Part shown: positions 8,167 to 17,187 of the stretch, piece by piece | How positions within the stretch are numbered: the first letter of the stretch is position 1 | How the letters are laid out: the number at the start of each line of letters is the position of its first letter | DNA from: Salinimicrobium gaetbulicola | GTDB taxonomy: Bacteria; Bacteroidota; Bacteroidia; Flavobacteriales; Flavobacteriaceae | DNA length: 64,000 nt | Reading direction: 5' to 3' | Assembly: GCF_042676025.1 (NCBI RefSeq) | Contig: NZ_JBHTJP010000035.1 | Span: forward strand, 496,001-560,000 | The notes under the pieces: model-generated | Seen by the model: only the letters and a program-made list of their open reading frames with translations | Databases searched by the model: none | Told to the model about the DNA's origin: nothing | Program-made: the position numbers and the translations under genes

Positions 8167-9048
8167 ATGTCTGACCAAAAAAGTAATAATGCATTAAAGA
8201 TCCTTACCGGTGTATTAGCCGTCGCTTTGATCGCATTAGGAATATACACGGTTAAATTTTATAACGAAGAAAAAGAAAACCAAGAGCTTTTAGAAAAAGA
8301 GAAAGCAGTTATCGAAGGAGAATTGAATGACTTGATCATAAAATATGATGAAGCCATCGAAGAGAATGAGGGTCTTGATTCTGAACTTGTAGCAGCCAGA
8401 GAGCGCATCGTTATGCTTCGTGATTCGGTTAAAGATAATGAAGCGAACCTTGCTTTGATCTCTCGTTTCCGAAGAGAAGTGAGCAATCTGAAAGCTGAAA
8501 AAGAAGAATTGTTCAGAGTGGTGGATAGTTTAAGTAACCAGAACAGAATGCTGATCACTGAAATTGATAGCACCAATAATGTGTTACTTGAAAGAACCCG
8601 TTTTTCTGATTCCCTGAAGGTGCAAACCCAGGTGATGGCTAACAAGATCGACCAGGCATCTCAATTAAAAGTGAGTAACCTGCGAGGAGAAGGTGTGATC
8701 GAAAGAAACAGTGGCCGTTTGGTTGAAAATGACCGTACCAGAAGGGTTGACAAGATTAGAACCTGTTTTTCAATTACCCCGAATGCCCTTGCCGAAGCCG
8801 GTGAGAAACAACTTTACGTTCAGGTCTATAACCCAAACAACAATCTTGTGGGAGACCAGATCGCTGTTCAACATGATGGTGGGGTGATGGTATATAGTGC
8901 TGCTACCAAAGTGTTCTATGAAAATGAGGAACTTGACGTTTGTATTCTGGCCAATACCCTGGAAGAGAATCTTATAGAGGGAACTTACAAGGTTCTGGTA
9001 TACAATGGTCCAAGCTTAATTGGAGCTACCACCTTTAGCCTGAGATAA
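8167..9048 (+). CDS. Membrane-anchored coiled-coil protein, function unknown
   Basis: A 293-residue protein with one N-terminal membrane helix at about residues 10-28 (ALKILTGVLAVALIALGIY). A long charged heptad-rich region at about 31-165 is almost certainly coiled coil, and a compact C-terminal domain at about 190-293 (CFSITPNALAEAGEK to ATTFSLR) looks beta-rich. The C-terminal part should lie in the periplasm if the helix is a signal anchor. I recognise the pattern as common in Flavobacteriaceae but know no function; automatic labels as a chromosome-partition protein probably reflect only the coiled coil. It is monocistronic, with a terminator directly after it. Confidence 0.75.
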   Translation: MSDQKSNNALKILTGVLAVALIALGIYTVKFYNEEKENQELLEKEKAVIEGELNDLIIKYDEAIEENEGLDSELVAARERIVMLRDSVKDNEANLALISRFRREVSNLKAEKEELFRVVDSLSNQNRMLITEIDSTNNVLLERTRFSDSLKVQTQVMANKIDQASQLKVSNLRGEGVIERNSGRLVENDRTRRVDKIRTCFSITPNALAEAGEKQLYVQVYNPNNNLVGDQIAVQHDGGVMVYSAATKVFYENEELDVCILANTLEENLIEGTYKVLVYNGPSLIGATTFSLR

Positions 9049-9068
9049 AAACATTCAATAATAAATAC

Positions 9069-9101
9069 AACCGCCTTGATACTAATCGGGGCGGTTTTTT
9101 T
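9069..9101 (+). terminator. Terminator of the coiled-coil gene
   Basis: AACCGCC (9069-9075) pairs with GGCGGTT (9090-9096), followed by a run of T. The T-run passes straight into the -7 box of glyS. Confidence 0.82.
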
Positions 9102-9108
9102 ATTTTTG
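9101..9108 (+). promoter_or_regulatory. Promoter -7 box (TATTTTTG) of glyS
   Basis: This is an exact match to the Bacteroidota -7 consensus TAnnTTTG. The glyS ATG begins only 5 nt after the box, so the transcript is predicted to be leaderless or nearly so. Confidence 0.55.
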
Positions 9109-9112
9109 CCCT

Positions 9113-10651
9113 ATGGCAAAACAAGAAGATCTTTTCAAAAATGTTATTTCCCATGCCAAAGAGTATGGGTATATTTTCGCATCAAGTGAAATCTACGACG
9201 GACTAAGTGCCGTTTATGACTATGGACAAAACGGTGCCGAATTAAAGAAAAATATTCGTGAATACTGGTGGCGTAGCATGGTGCAGTTGCATCAGGAGAT
9301 CGTGGGTCTCGATGCTTCCATCCTTATGCACCCAGAAACCTGGAAGGCTTCAGGCCACGTTGATGCTTTCAATGATCCTTTGATCGATAACAAGGATTCT
9401 AAAAAGCGATACAGAGCAGATGTTCTTGTGGAGGACTATGCTGAAAAACTGAACCAGAAAGCTCAAAAGGAAATTGATAAGGCCAAAAAAAGGTTCGGAG
9501 ATTCTTTTGATGAGGAGCAGTTCGTGGCTACAAACGAAAGGGTTCAAAGATATTTAGGTGAAAGAAAAGCTATTTTAGAAAGGCTTGGTGATTCCCTTAC
9601 AAAAGAGGATCTTAAGGATGTAAAAAACCTGATCGAGGAATTGGGAATTGCTGATCCTGAAACAGGTTCCAAGAACTGGACAGATGTAAGGCAGTTCAAC
9701 CTTATGTTCGGAACAAAATTAGGTGCTTCTTCAGATACCGCCTCAAACCTGTATTTAAGACCGGAAACTGCCCAGGGGATTTTCGTGAACTTTTCAAATG
9801 TTCAGAAAACAGGAAGGATGAAAATTCCTTTCGGGATCGCTCAAACCGGAAAAGCCTTCAGAAATGAGATCGTCGCCAGACAGTTCATTTTCAGAATGAG
9901 GGAGTTCGAACAAATGGAAATGCAATATTTTGTGCGTCCGGGAGAGGAACTTAAATGGTATGAACACTGGAAAGAAGTAAGACATAAATGGCATTTATCA
10001 CTAGGCTTGGGAGAAGAGAACTACCGTTTCCATGACCATGATAAACTGGCACATTACGCTAATGCAGCGGCAGATATTGAATTCAACTTCCCATTCGGAT
10101 TTAAGGAACTGGAAGGAATTCACTCAAGAACAGATTTCGACCTTAAAGCTCATGAGGAACACTCAGGAAGAAAACTACGTTTCTATGATCCTGAGTTGAA
10201 AGAGAATTATGTGCCGTACGTGATCGAAACTTCGATTGGTCTTGACCGTATGTTCCTGGCTGTACTTTCAGCTTCTCTAAAAGAAGAAGAATTGGAAGAC
10301 GGAAGCTCAAGAACCGTATTAAAATTGCCTGCAATCCTGGCACCTTATAAAGCTGCCGTGTTGCCGTTAGTTAAGAAAGACGGCCTTCCGGAAGTAGCCC
10401 AGGAGATCATTGAAGATCTGAAATGGGATTTCAATGTTCAGTATGACGAAAAAGACGCGATTGGAAGACGTTACCGTAGACAGGATGCAGCAGGAACCCC
10501 ACTTTGTATCACGGTAGATCACGATACCCTCGAGGATAGAACTGTTACTGTTCGTTTTAGAGACACCATGGAGCAAAAAAGAGTTCCTATCTCTGAACTT
10601 TCCTCAGTGATCGATGCTGAAGTGAACTTCAAACACTGGATGAAGAGATAA
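9113..10651 (+). CDS. glyS: Glycine--tRNA ligase
   Basis: A 512-residue class II aminoacyl-tRNA synthetase of the homodimeric (eukaryote/Thermus-like) type, which charges tRNA-Gly with glycine in the cytoplasm. Visible motifs: WWRSMVQLHQEI near the start, YLRPETAQGIFVNF (catalytic core), AFRNEIVARQFIFRMREFEQME (motif 2 region, shown here in part), and ETSIGLDRMFLAVL (motif 3). The C-terminal anticodon-binding domain starts near residue 405 (PYKAAVLPLVKK). Length and ends are normal. It is a single-gene unit between two terminators with its own promoter. Confidence 0.97.
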   Translation: MAKQEDLFKNVISHAKEYGYIFASSEIYDGLSAVYDYGQNGAELKKNIREYWWRSMVQLHQEIVGLDASILMHPETWKASGHVDAFNDPLIDNKDSKKRYRADVLVEDYAEKLNQKAQKEIDKAKKRFGDSFDEEQFVATNERVQRYLGERKAILERLGDSLTKEDLKDVKNLIEELGIADPETGSKNWTDVRQFNLMFGTKLGASSDTASNLYLRPETAQGIFVNFSNVQKTGRMKIPFGIAQTGKAFRNEIVARQFIFRMREFEQMEMQYFVRPGEELKWYEHWKEVRHKWHLSLGLGEENYRFHDHDKLAHYANAAADIEFNFPFGFKELEGIHSRTDFDLKAHEEHSGRKLRFYDPELKENYVPYVIETSIGLDRMFLAVLSASLKEEELEDGSSRTVLKLPAILAPYKAAVLPLVKKDGLPEVAQEIIEDLKWDFNVQYDEKDAIGRRYRRQDAAGTPLCITVDHDTLEDRTVTVRFRDTMEQKRVPISELSSVIDAEVNFKHWMKR

Positions 10652-10674
10652 GTGAGATTTCTTTAATTAAAGTT

Positions 10675-10712
10675 AAAAAAAGGATAATTCAGTAATGGAT
10701 TATCCTTTTTTT
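10675..10712 (+). terminator. Terminator of glyS
   Basis: A 14-bp stem, AAAAAAAGGATAAT (10675-10688) with ATTATCCTTTTTTT (10699-10712), lies 23 bp after the stop. A-rich and T-rich flanks would let it work in both directions. Confidence 0.82.
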
Positions 10713-10765
10713 AGTTCCCACTCATTTTTAAATCTGTAATTTAGCCTTTATAAAAAGCTCCCTGA

Positions 10766-13732
10766 ATGCTTAAAAAATACCTTTTTTTACTATTTCTTTT
10801 CCTGGCGAGTGGAAACCTGTTTTCACAACAGGTTTTGGAGAGGTCAAAACCTGTACTGGCAGGTTCTGCCAGGGCGATCAGTACCGAAGCTTTATCCAAA
10901 AAAGATCTCTTACCTCCTTCCGGGGAATTCAAAATATACAATCCGAAGAACCGAAGTTCAAATATCGTGGTACCCGGAAAAGGGTACCCCAAGAATCTTG
11001 ATGCCGCCTGGCAAAAGGAGGTTGGACAAATACCAAATAAGAAACCTATTCTTGTCTTTGATGCTGCTACCTCGGGTTCCACTCCAACTGATCCTACCGG
11101 AGCAGTAGGGCCTAACCATTACGTGAATGCATGGAACTCTGCTTTCGCTATTTATGATAAGGAAGGAAATTTGCTTTCTCCTCCTGCAGATCTGCAAACT
11201 ATTGGAGGAACATTTGTGGGTGAAGACCTGGGAGACCCTATCGTTTTCTATGATGGTTTCGCTGACCGATTCGTGATCACACAGTTTAGCGATTCCCCCA
11301 ATAGTTTGCTGGTTGCGATAACTAAAGGACCTGATCCCGTGAATGACGGTTGGTATACTTACAGGTTTGACACTGGCACCTTTCCTGATTATCCCAAATT
11401 CTATGTGTGGGGTGACGGATATTATGTCACCACGAACCAGGATCCGGATGAAATTAGGGCTCCGGGTGATCCAACTGATAATTTAAATGAGGTTGTTTAT
11501 GTCCTGGAAAGGGACAAGATATTGCTGGGAGAGGAGGCGCAACATTTAGGCTTTCCATTACCGGGAATAAGAGTGAACGGATTTTATAGCCCTGCAGGTT
11601 TTTTTGCTGTTGGTAAAGAACAGCCTCCCAAAGGCAATGCACCGATCATGTACTACCAGGATGATTCCTGGCTCGGGGTGAATGAGGACCATTTGAAAAT
11701 ATGGCTGATCAATGTGGATTGGAAGGATCCTTTGAATTCTACTATAGAAGAATCTCAGAATTTGGGCCCTTCTGATGGGGTAACTCCTTTCCATTCGGTC
11801 TTTGATGGAGGGTCATTCCATAACCTTTCGCAACCCGGAAATGCTCCCGACGTGGATGCTTTACAGGGGGCGATCATGTATCCGGCGGCATACCGTCAAT
11901 TTCCAGATCATAATTCGGTCGTATTCAATTTTGTAGTAGATATCGACCCTTCAGTTGTAGAACACGCGGGAATTCGCTGGTATGAACTACGACAGGATGC
12001 TTCGGGTGGTCCATGGAGCGTGTATCAGGAAGGAACCTACGCTCCTGATGGCAGTGACCGTTGGTGTGGAAGTATAGCAATGGATAAGAACGGAAATATC
12101 GGGATGGGCTTCACGGTACTGAATGATAGCCCTGAAAATCCTATTTTTCCTTCCTTAAGATATACCGGTAGATATGCCGACGACCCCCTTGGGATGATGA
12201 CGCTTCAGGAAGAGACCATAGCCAAGGGTGTCAGTGCCAATCCCAGTAACCGCTACGGAGATTATTCTCATATAACCGTGGACCCTACAGATGAGGAGAC
12301 CTTCTGGTTCATTGGCGAATATTTTGCGCAGGGTTCCCGCCTTAATAAGGTTGGGGTCTTCAGGATCGCACCAGAATACGTAAATGATGTTGGAGTGGTA
12401 AGCCTTGTTTCTCCGAAAAATGGAACGTTGGGGAGTCAGGAGCAGATAACAGTGACCATCCGAAATTTCGGAAGTGCGCCTCAATCTAATTTCCCTGTGA
12501 CTTATTCAGTGGACGAAGGCACTTCTGTAACCGAAACTTTTAACGGCACCATTCAGCCAACAGAGCAAGCCGAATTTACCTTTTCTGCCCGTGCTGACCT
12601 TTCTGAAGTGGGAACCAATTACAGTTTTTCTGCAGGCACCCAGTTGTCAACTGATGAAAATCCGGAAAATGATTTTCTGGAGCTCGTTATCAGAAACCTT
12701 CCGCCCAATGATGTGGGAATAACCGATATTATTTCTCCTGAGACTGGTGAGAACCTTGGCATGGAGCAGGTAGTGGTCATTGTAGAAAATTTTGGAGGGG
12801 AACCTCAGAATAATATTCCTGTAGCTTACAGACTTGATGAAGGAAATCTTATAGAAGAAACCATTAATCAACAGTTGGCGGTTGGAGGGCAATTATCCCA
12901 TACTTTTCAGACTCCGGTAGATCTTTCGGATCCCGGAAAATATGAAATCTTCGCTACAACTATGCTTGTCGAGGATTCTAATGAAAAGAATGATTCTGTT
13001 GTGGAAACCGTGGCAAATCTCAACTGTATTCCTCGAGGATCTGACTGTAGTTTTGGAGACGGGATCTACAATTTTTACCTGAATGAGATCGTGAATGAAA
13101 ATATTTACTGTACAGACGGGTATTACGATTTCACCGGACTTTCTACACCCTTGGACAGGTCACAACGAACTTTTAAAGTTGGGGTATCGAGCAGATTTTC
13201 TGATAACCGGTTTTCACTTTGGATAGATTTCAATGACAACGGATTCTTTGATCCAAGTGAGTTGCTTATTAGTTCACAGGTTTTGGAATTATCGAATGTC
13301 GTCTACACGTTCGAATTTACCATCCCGGCAGATGCTCCTTTAGGAGAACATCTCATGAGAGTGAGGGCAGGAGACACGTCCTATTCCGGGAGCCTTAATG
13401 ACCCATGTAGCGTGATGGAATTTGGTAATACCATGGATTATACCGTGGTGATCAAAAGTGACATAGAAGCCTCAGCTTTGGAGGATGGAAAATTGCTGAT
13501 TACCTCTGCCGACCAGAATATCTTCGACATTCGTCTTACCACCAGTTACCAGCAATTTTTGTGGGTTACTGTTCATGATATGTTAGGTCAAAAACTGGTG
13601 GAGAACAGGATCGATAAGAGCTATAATGGCTATGAGTATATGCTCGATATGTCTTATGCCGCCCCGGGAGTATATTTGGTAAGAGTAGGTACCCGAAAAG
13701 AAGGGAAAGTCAAACGCATCATCGTGCGGTAG
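10766..13732 (+). CDS. Large secreted protein with CARDB-like, GEVED and T9SS sorting domains
   Basis: A 988-residue exported protein. It has a signal peptide (residues 1 to about 20, ending LFSQQ), then a roughly 500-residue N-terminal domain beginning near VFDAATSGSTPTDP. Two tandem CARDB/Ig-like repeats follow at about 537-645 and 647-755 (both open with NDVG and contain ITV/VIV strands), then a GEVED-type domain at about 770-890 with SLWIDFNDNGFFDPSEL. The C-terminal type A T9SS sorting domain starts near residue 910, with MLGQKLVE and a final PGVYLVRVG and KRIIVR. It should cross the outer membrane by T9SS and stay on the surface or be released. The N-terminal domain looks like a repeat-rich beta structure; no catalytic motif is evident. 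Confidence 0.85.
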   Translation: MLKKYLFLLFLFLASGNLFSQQVLERSKPVLAGSARAISTEALSKKDLLPPSGEFKIYNPKNRSSNIVVPGKGYPKNLDAAWQKEVGQIPNKKPILVFDAATSGSTPTDPTGAVGPNHYVNAWNSAFAIYDKEGNLLSPPADLQTIGGTFVGEDLGDPIVFYDGFADRFVITQFSDSPNSLLVAITKGPDPVNDGWYTYRFDTGTFPDYPKFYVWGDGYYVTTNQDPDEIRAPGDPTDNLNEVVYVLERDKILLGEEAQHLGFPLPGIRVNGFYSPAGFFAVGKEQPPKGNAPIMYYQDDSWLGVNEDHLKIWLINVDWKDPLNSTIEESQNLGPSDGVTPFHSVFDGGSFHNLSQPGNAPDVDALQGAIMYPAAYRQFPDHNSVVFNFVVDIDPSVVEHAGIRWYELRQDASGGPWSVYQEGTYAPDGSDRWCGSIAMDKNGNIGMGFTVLNDSPENPIFPSLRYTGRYADDPLGMMTLQEETIAKGVSANPSNRYGDYSHITVDPTDEETFWFIGEYFAQGSRLNKVGVFRIAPEYVNDVGVVSLVSPKNGTLGSQEQITVTIRNFGSAPQSNFPVTYSVDEGTSVTETFNGTIQPTEQAEFTFSARADLSEVGTNYSFSAGTQLSTDENPENDFLELVIRNLPPNDVGITDIISPETGENLGMEQVVVIVENFGGEPQNNIPVAYRLDEGNLIEETINQQLAVGGQLSHTFQTPVDLSDPGKYEIFATTMLVEDSNEKNDSVVETVANLNCIPRGSDCSFGDGIYNFYLNEIVNENIYCTDGYYDFTGLSTPLDRSQRTFKVGVSSRFSDNRFSLWIDFNDNGFFDPSELLISSQVLELSNVVYTFEFTIPADAPLGEHLMRVRAGDTSYSGSLNDPCSVMEFGNTMDYTVVIKSDIEASALEDGKLLITSADQNIFDIRLTTSYQQFLWVTVHDMLGQKLVENRIDKSYNGYEYMLDMSYAAPGVYLVRVGTRKEGKVKRIIVR

Positions 13733-13803
13733 GTCTTAATTTCTTTATTCGCTTTTTCTTCGGAAATATTTTCTTTCAATTCGTGAAGAAAGTCCGAAAA
13801 CCT

Positions 13804-13811
13804 TATTTTTG
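13804..13811 (+). promoter_or_regulatory. Promoter -7 box (TATTTTTG) of xth
   Basis: An exact TAnnTTTG match, 22 nt before the xth ATG. Confidence 0.5.
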
Positions 13812-13833
13812 AACTTCGGAAAAAATCGATCGA

Positions 13834-14601
13834 ATGAAAATTATCTCCTATAACGTCAACGGAATACGTGCGGCAATCAGAAAAGGTTTTGTAGAATGGC
13901 TTGAACAGGTAGACGCCGATGTGGTTTGCCTGCAAGAGATCAAAGCTACTCCCGAACAATTTGATGAAAGTGTCTTTGAAGATATCGGGTACAAGTTCAA
14001 TTCCTGGTTTCCGGCGGTCAAAAAAGGCTATAGCGGGGTGGCTATTCTCAGTAAGATAGAACCTAAAAACGTCGCTTTTGGAACAGGTATAGATTATATG
14101 GATTTTGAAGGCCGAAATATTCGAGCTGATTTTGAAGATGTTTCGGTAATGAGCCTTTACCTGCCTTCAGGTACCAATATCGCCCGGCTGGATCATAAGC
14201 TTCAGTACATGGATGATTTTCAGAAGTATATTGATGAGCTGAAAACGGACCTTCCGCATCTTGTCATTTGCGGGGACTATAATATTTGTCACCAGGAAAT
14301 TGATATTCACGATCCTGTTCGGCTTAAGAATACTTCGGGATTCCTTCCGGTAGAAAGAGAATGGATAGGAAATTTCATCGACAGCGGATTTATTGACGCT
14401 TTCAGGCACCTAAATGACGAACCGGGACATTATTCCTGGTGGAGCTATAGAGCAGGCGCCAGGGGCAATAATAAAGGCTGGAGAATTGATTACAGCATGG
14501 TGAGTGAGCCTTTGCAAGAAAAGATCAAACGCGCCGTTATATTACCTGAAGCTAAACACAGTGACCATTGCCCGGTATTGTTGGAACTTCATAAAAATTA
14601 A
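13834..14601 (+). CDS. xth: Exodeoxyribonuclease III (AP endonuclease)
   Basis: A 255-residue Mg2+-dependent nuclease of the ExoIII/Ape1 family that cuts at abasic sites in base excision repair and degrades 3' ends of duplex DNA. Motifs: YNVNGIRAA at the N-terminus, VVCLQEIKA with the metal-binding Glu, VMSLYLPSG, ICGDYNICHQEID with the catalytic Asp/Asn, GWRIDYSMVS, and HSDHCPVLLEL with the catalytic His at the C-terminus. All active-site segments are present and the length is normal. The OmpA-type gene starts 22 bp downstream and may be co-transcribed. Confidence 0.95.
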   Translation: MKIISYNVNGIRAAIRKGFVEWLEQVDADVVCLQEIKATPEQFDESVFEDIGYKFNSWFPAVKKGYSGVAILSKIEPKNVAFGTGIDYMDFEGRNIRADFEDVSVMSLYLPSGTNIARLDHKLQYMDDFQKYIDELKTDLPHLVICGDYNICHQEIDIHDPVRLKNTSGFLPVEREWIGNFIDSGFIDAFRHLNDEPGHYSWWSYRAGARGNNKGWRIDYSMVSEPLQEKIKRAVILPEAKHSDHCPVLLELHKN

Positions 14602-14623
14602 TTAAACCTAAAGCCTCCCAATA

Positions 14624-15577
14624 ATGAAAAAAATCACCCTCTTTGCCATTTTCAGCAGTCTGGTGCTGTCCTCATGCGTTTCTTCAAAAGTGTATAAAGA
14701 CCTGGAAGGTCAACACACGGAACTACAACAAGAAAACGCTGAATTGAAAGATGAATTCCGGCAATTCAAAACAAAGACCGATAAGGATCTTGCCACGTTG
14801 AATGAGCGTTATGACAATTTAAAAGCCGAAAAAGAAAGTCTGGAGCAGGAATTGGCTGCGACCAAAGAGCGTCTTGCAAAATTGCAGTCCTCTTATGATG
14901 CCTTAGAAGCGAACAGTTCTTCTGCGCTGGCTGAGAATTCAAAAAGAAACCGCGAGCTTTTGGCTGAGCTTGAAAATAAGGAAAGAGCGCTGGCTACAGA
15001 GAAGGCAAGGCTTGAAAAACTTGAGAAAGACCTGGCTGCAAGATCAAAGCGTGTGAATGAACTTGAAGGTGTGATCGCCGCCAAAGATGCCAAAATGAAT
15101 GCTCTTAAAAATTCACTTTCCAAAGCTCTTACGAATTTTGAGGGGAAAGGCTTAACGGTAGAGCAAAGAGACGGGAAAGTATATGTTTCTATGGAAAACA
15201 AGTTATTGTTCAGTTCAGGTAGCTGGTCTGTTGGAACTGAAGGTAAAAAAGCGGTAGCCCAATTGGCATCTGTTCTTGCTGAAAACCCTGATATCGCCGT
15301 CTTGATCGAAGGGCACACAGATAATGTGCCGTTTAACGGAAGTGGACAACTGACAGATAACTGGGATCTTTCTACAAAACGTGCGACCTCCATAGTGCAG
15401 TTATTGAGACAAAATTCAGGGATCGATCCTCAAAACCTTACAGCTGCGGGTAGAGGAGAATATGCTCCTATTGCTTCTAATGACACTGCTGAAGGCAGAG
15501 CGAAGAACCGTAGAATTGAAGTGATACTTACCCCTAAACTGGATGAGATCAATAAGCTGCTTCAGGAAATGGAATAA
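14624..15577 (+). CDS. OmpA-family lipoprotein with coiled-coil stalk
   Basis: A 317-residue outer-membrane lipoprotein. The lipobox LVLSSC puts the lipidated Cys at 18. Residues about 25-165 are a long heptad-rich coiled coil (many Glu, Lys, Leu and Ala), and about 185-310 is an OmpA peptidoglycan-binding domain with LLFSSGS, IEGHTDNVPF, LSTKRATSIVQ and GRAKNRRIEVIL. The Asp and Arg that contact diaminopimelate are in these motifs. It probably links the outer membrane to the cell wall. The nearest well-known architecture is the coiled-coil OmpA/Pal-like proteins; this is not a true Pal because there is no Tol context here. Confidence 0.88.
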   Translation: MKKITLFAIFSSLVLSSCVSSKVYKDLEGQHTELQQENAELKDEFRQFKTKTDKDLATLNERYDNLKAEKESLEQELAATKERLAKLQSSYDALEANSSSALAENSKRNRELLAELENKERALATEKARLEKLEKDLAARSKRVNELEGVIAAKDAKMNALKNSLSKALTNFEGKGLTVEQRDGKVYVSMENKLLFSSGSWSVGTEGKKAVAQLASVLAENPDIAVLIEGHTDNVPFNGSGQLTDNWDLSTKRATSIVQLLRQNSGIDPQNLTAAGRGEYAPIASNDTAEGRAKNRRIEVILTPKLDEINKLLQEME

Positions 15578-15599
15578 ATCCTGAAGGTCTAAAACATTA

Positions 15600-15628
15600 A
15601 AAGCACCGGTGATTCACCGGTGCTTTTT
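15600..15628 (+). terminator. Terminator of the OmpA-type lipoprotein gene
   Basis: A perfect 11-bp stem, AAAGCACCGGT (15600-15610) with ACCGGTGCTTT (15616-15626), has a 5-nt loop and a short T-run. Confidence 0.88.
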
Positions 15629-15889
15629 AATTTAGTCCTGTGTATTTCCCGAATGCTTAAAAAATCAGGTTCTCCATAAGTGGTTCTTGAAACTGCTTTC
15701 AAGAGTTATGAATGAACCTTCCTCTCATTTTCAAACAGCTAATTTTCAGTACGGTTGACGCTTTGATTTTAATGAAGATAATTAATTTCCTTGAAAATAG
15801 TCATTTCAGAATAATGGGAATAAGGTTCAATTTTGGAAAAAAGGATGAAGGAAAAAGGCTTCCGAAGGTAATTAGAAACCCCTTTTACC

Positions 15890-15897
15890 TATTTTTG
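15890..15897 (+). promoter_or_regulatory. Promoter -7 box (TATTTTTG)
   Basis: An exact TAnnTTTG match about 50 nt before the ATG of the lipoprotein gene at 15947. Confidence 0.5.
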
Positions 15898-15946
15898 GTA
15901 TGTTAAATGTTAATAGTAAATCTATTAACCCTCTAACTAATATGCC

Positions 15947-17131
15947 ATGAAACGAAAACTACTCATTCTAATCGGGTTTTTTATTCTTGCTTCCTGCAGT
16001 AGTGTGAAGCGCAGTCAGCAGGCTTTGAACCAGGGAAATTATAATGAAGCCATCGCAATTGCTGTGGGTAAACTTCAAAAAGACAAAACCCGCAAAGGGA
16101 ACCAGGAACATATTTTAATTCTGGAAGCTGCTTTTAAAAAATTGACCGAAGCTGAGAAAAAGCGGATCGCTTTTTTGGAAAAAGAAGGGAATCCTGCGAA
16201 CAGCCGTGAAATCTATCACATTTATTCCAACCTCAGAAGGATCCAAAATAGTATCATCCCTTTATTACCGATGTATATAGTAGACAGTAACCGCCAGGCA
16301 AACTTCAATTTCGGGGATTATTCCGATGAAATCATAGATGCGAAAAATGCATATGCAGAGGTGCTTTATCAGGACGGAAGATCCATGATGGAACAAAAAG
16401 ATAAGCTGGCTTACAGGAATGCCTATACTGTTTTTATGGAGTTGCAAAGACTTTCTCCAAATTACAGGGATACTGAGCAATTACTGGAGGAAACCCATTT
16501 TCAAGGGACCGATTTTGTGGTGGTTGAACTGCACAACCAGACGCCTTTCGTGATTCCAAGAAGTTTGGAAAATGAATTACTCGACTTCAACACCTATGGA
16601 CTTGATGATTTTTGGACAGAATATCATGCTTTCAAAAATCAGGATTATAAATACGATTTTGCTGTGAACCTTAATTTTAGGGAGATCCATATTTCTCCTG
16701 AAAGGGTTCTAGAAAAAGAAATTCCACTGGAAGCCGAGATCCTTGACGGGTATTCTTATCAAAGGGATCGAAAAGGGGATTATGTTTTAGACAGTCTTGG
16801 AAATAAGATCAAGATCGAAAATTTTATAAAGGTGAAGGGAACGCTGTACAAAACGATTCAAACCAAATCTCTTGCACTTGAGGGTAAGGTTGATTATTTA
16901 GATCTTGACAAAAGACAGTTGATGAAAAGTTATCCTTTGGAAACTGAATTTGTTTTCGAGAATGTTTTCGCCCGATTCAAGGGAGATGAAAGACTTTTAT
17001 CTAATGAAGACAAGGAATTGCTTAAAAACGGATACCATCCTTTCCCATCGACAGAACAGATGCTTGTGGACGCATCAAATGATATAAAAGGCAGGCTGGG
17101 GCCTATTCTAAAAAGGAATAAGCTGAGGTAA
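15947..17131 (+). CDS. Lipoprotein of unknown function, TPR-like N-terminus
   Basis: A 394-residue predicted lipoprotein with lipobox ILASC (Cys17). The first third looks helical and TPR-like (QQALNQGNYNEAIAIAVGKL, then YAEVLYQDGRSMMEQ and AYTVFMELQRLSPNY). From about residue 185 (TDFVVVELHNQTPFVIP) the protein becomes a mixed beta region. No catalytic motif is visible. It is a single-gene unit, with its own promoter box upstream and a strong terminator downstream. Related proteins in flavobacteria are, as far as I know, uncharacterised. Confidence 0.75.
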   Translation: MKRKLLILIGFFILASCSSVKRSQQALNQGNYNEAIAIAVGKLQKDKTRKGNQEHILILEAAFKKLTEAEKKRIAFLEKEGNPANSREIYHIYSNLRRIQNSIIPLLPMYIVDSNRQANFNFGDYSDEIIDAKNAYAEVLYQDGRSMMEQKDKLAYRNAYTVFMELQRLSPNYRDTEQLLEETHFQGTDFVVVELHNQTPFVIPRSLENELLDFNTYGLDDFWTEYHAFKNQDYKYDFAVNLNFREIHISPERVLEKEIPLEAEILDGYSYQRDRKGDYVLDSLGNKIKIENFIKVKGTLYKTIQTKSLALEGKVDYLDLDKRQLMKSYPLETEFVFENVFARFKGDERLLSNEDKELLKNGYHPFPSTEQMLVDASNDIKGRLGPILKRNKLR

Positions 17132-17144
17132 GCTTGTGCTAGCT

Positions 17145-17181
17145 AAAAAAAGACCTTTCAAATTCTGAAAGGTCTTTTTTT
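17145..17181. terminator. Bidirectional terminator
   Basis: A 10-bp stem, AGACCTTTCA (17151-17160) with TGAAAGGTCT (17166-17175), is flanked by A-run and T-run. It ends the lipoprotein gene on the plus strand and the hemerythrin gene on the minus strand. Confidence 0.88.
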
Positions 17182-17187
17182 ATGAGG

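Larger units (their letters stand above)
15578..15946. other. Intergenic region, 369 bp
   Basis: It holds the terminator of the OmpA-type gene (15600-15628) and, near its right end, a promoter box for the next gene. A 64-codon open frame at 15712-15906 is not supported as a gene because it lies across that promoter. I see no RNA gene in the middle part. Confidence 0.6.

Noticed and set aside
15712..15906. 64-codon open frame in the gap before the lipoprotein gene
   Set aside because: It overlaps the consensus promoter box at 15890-15897, its hydrophobic and basic residues show no signal or domain pattern, and it looks like a chance frame in AT-rich DNA.
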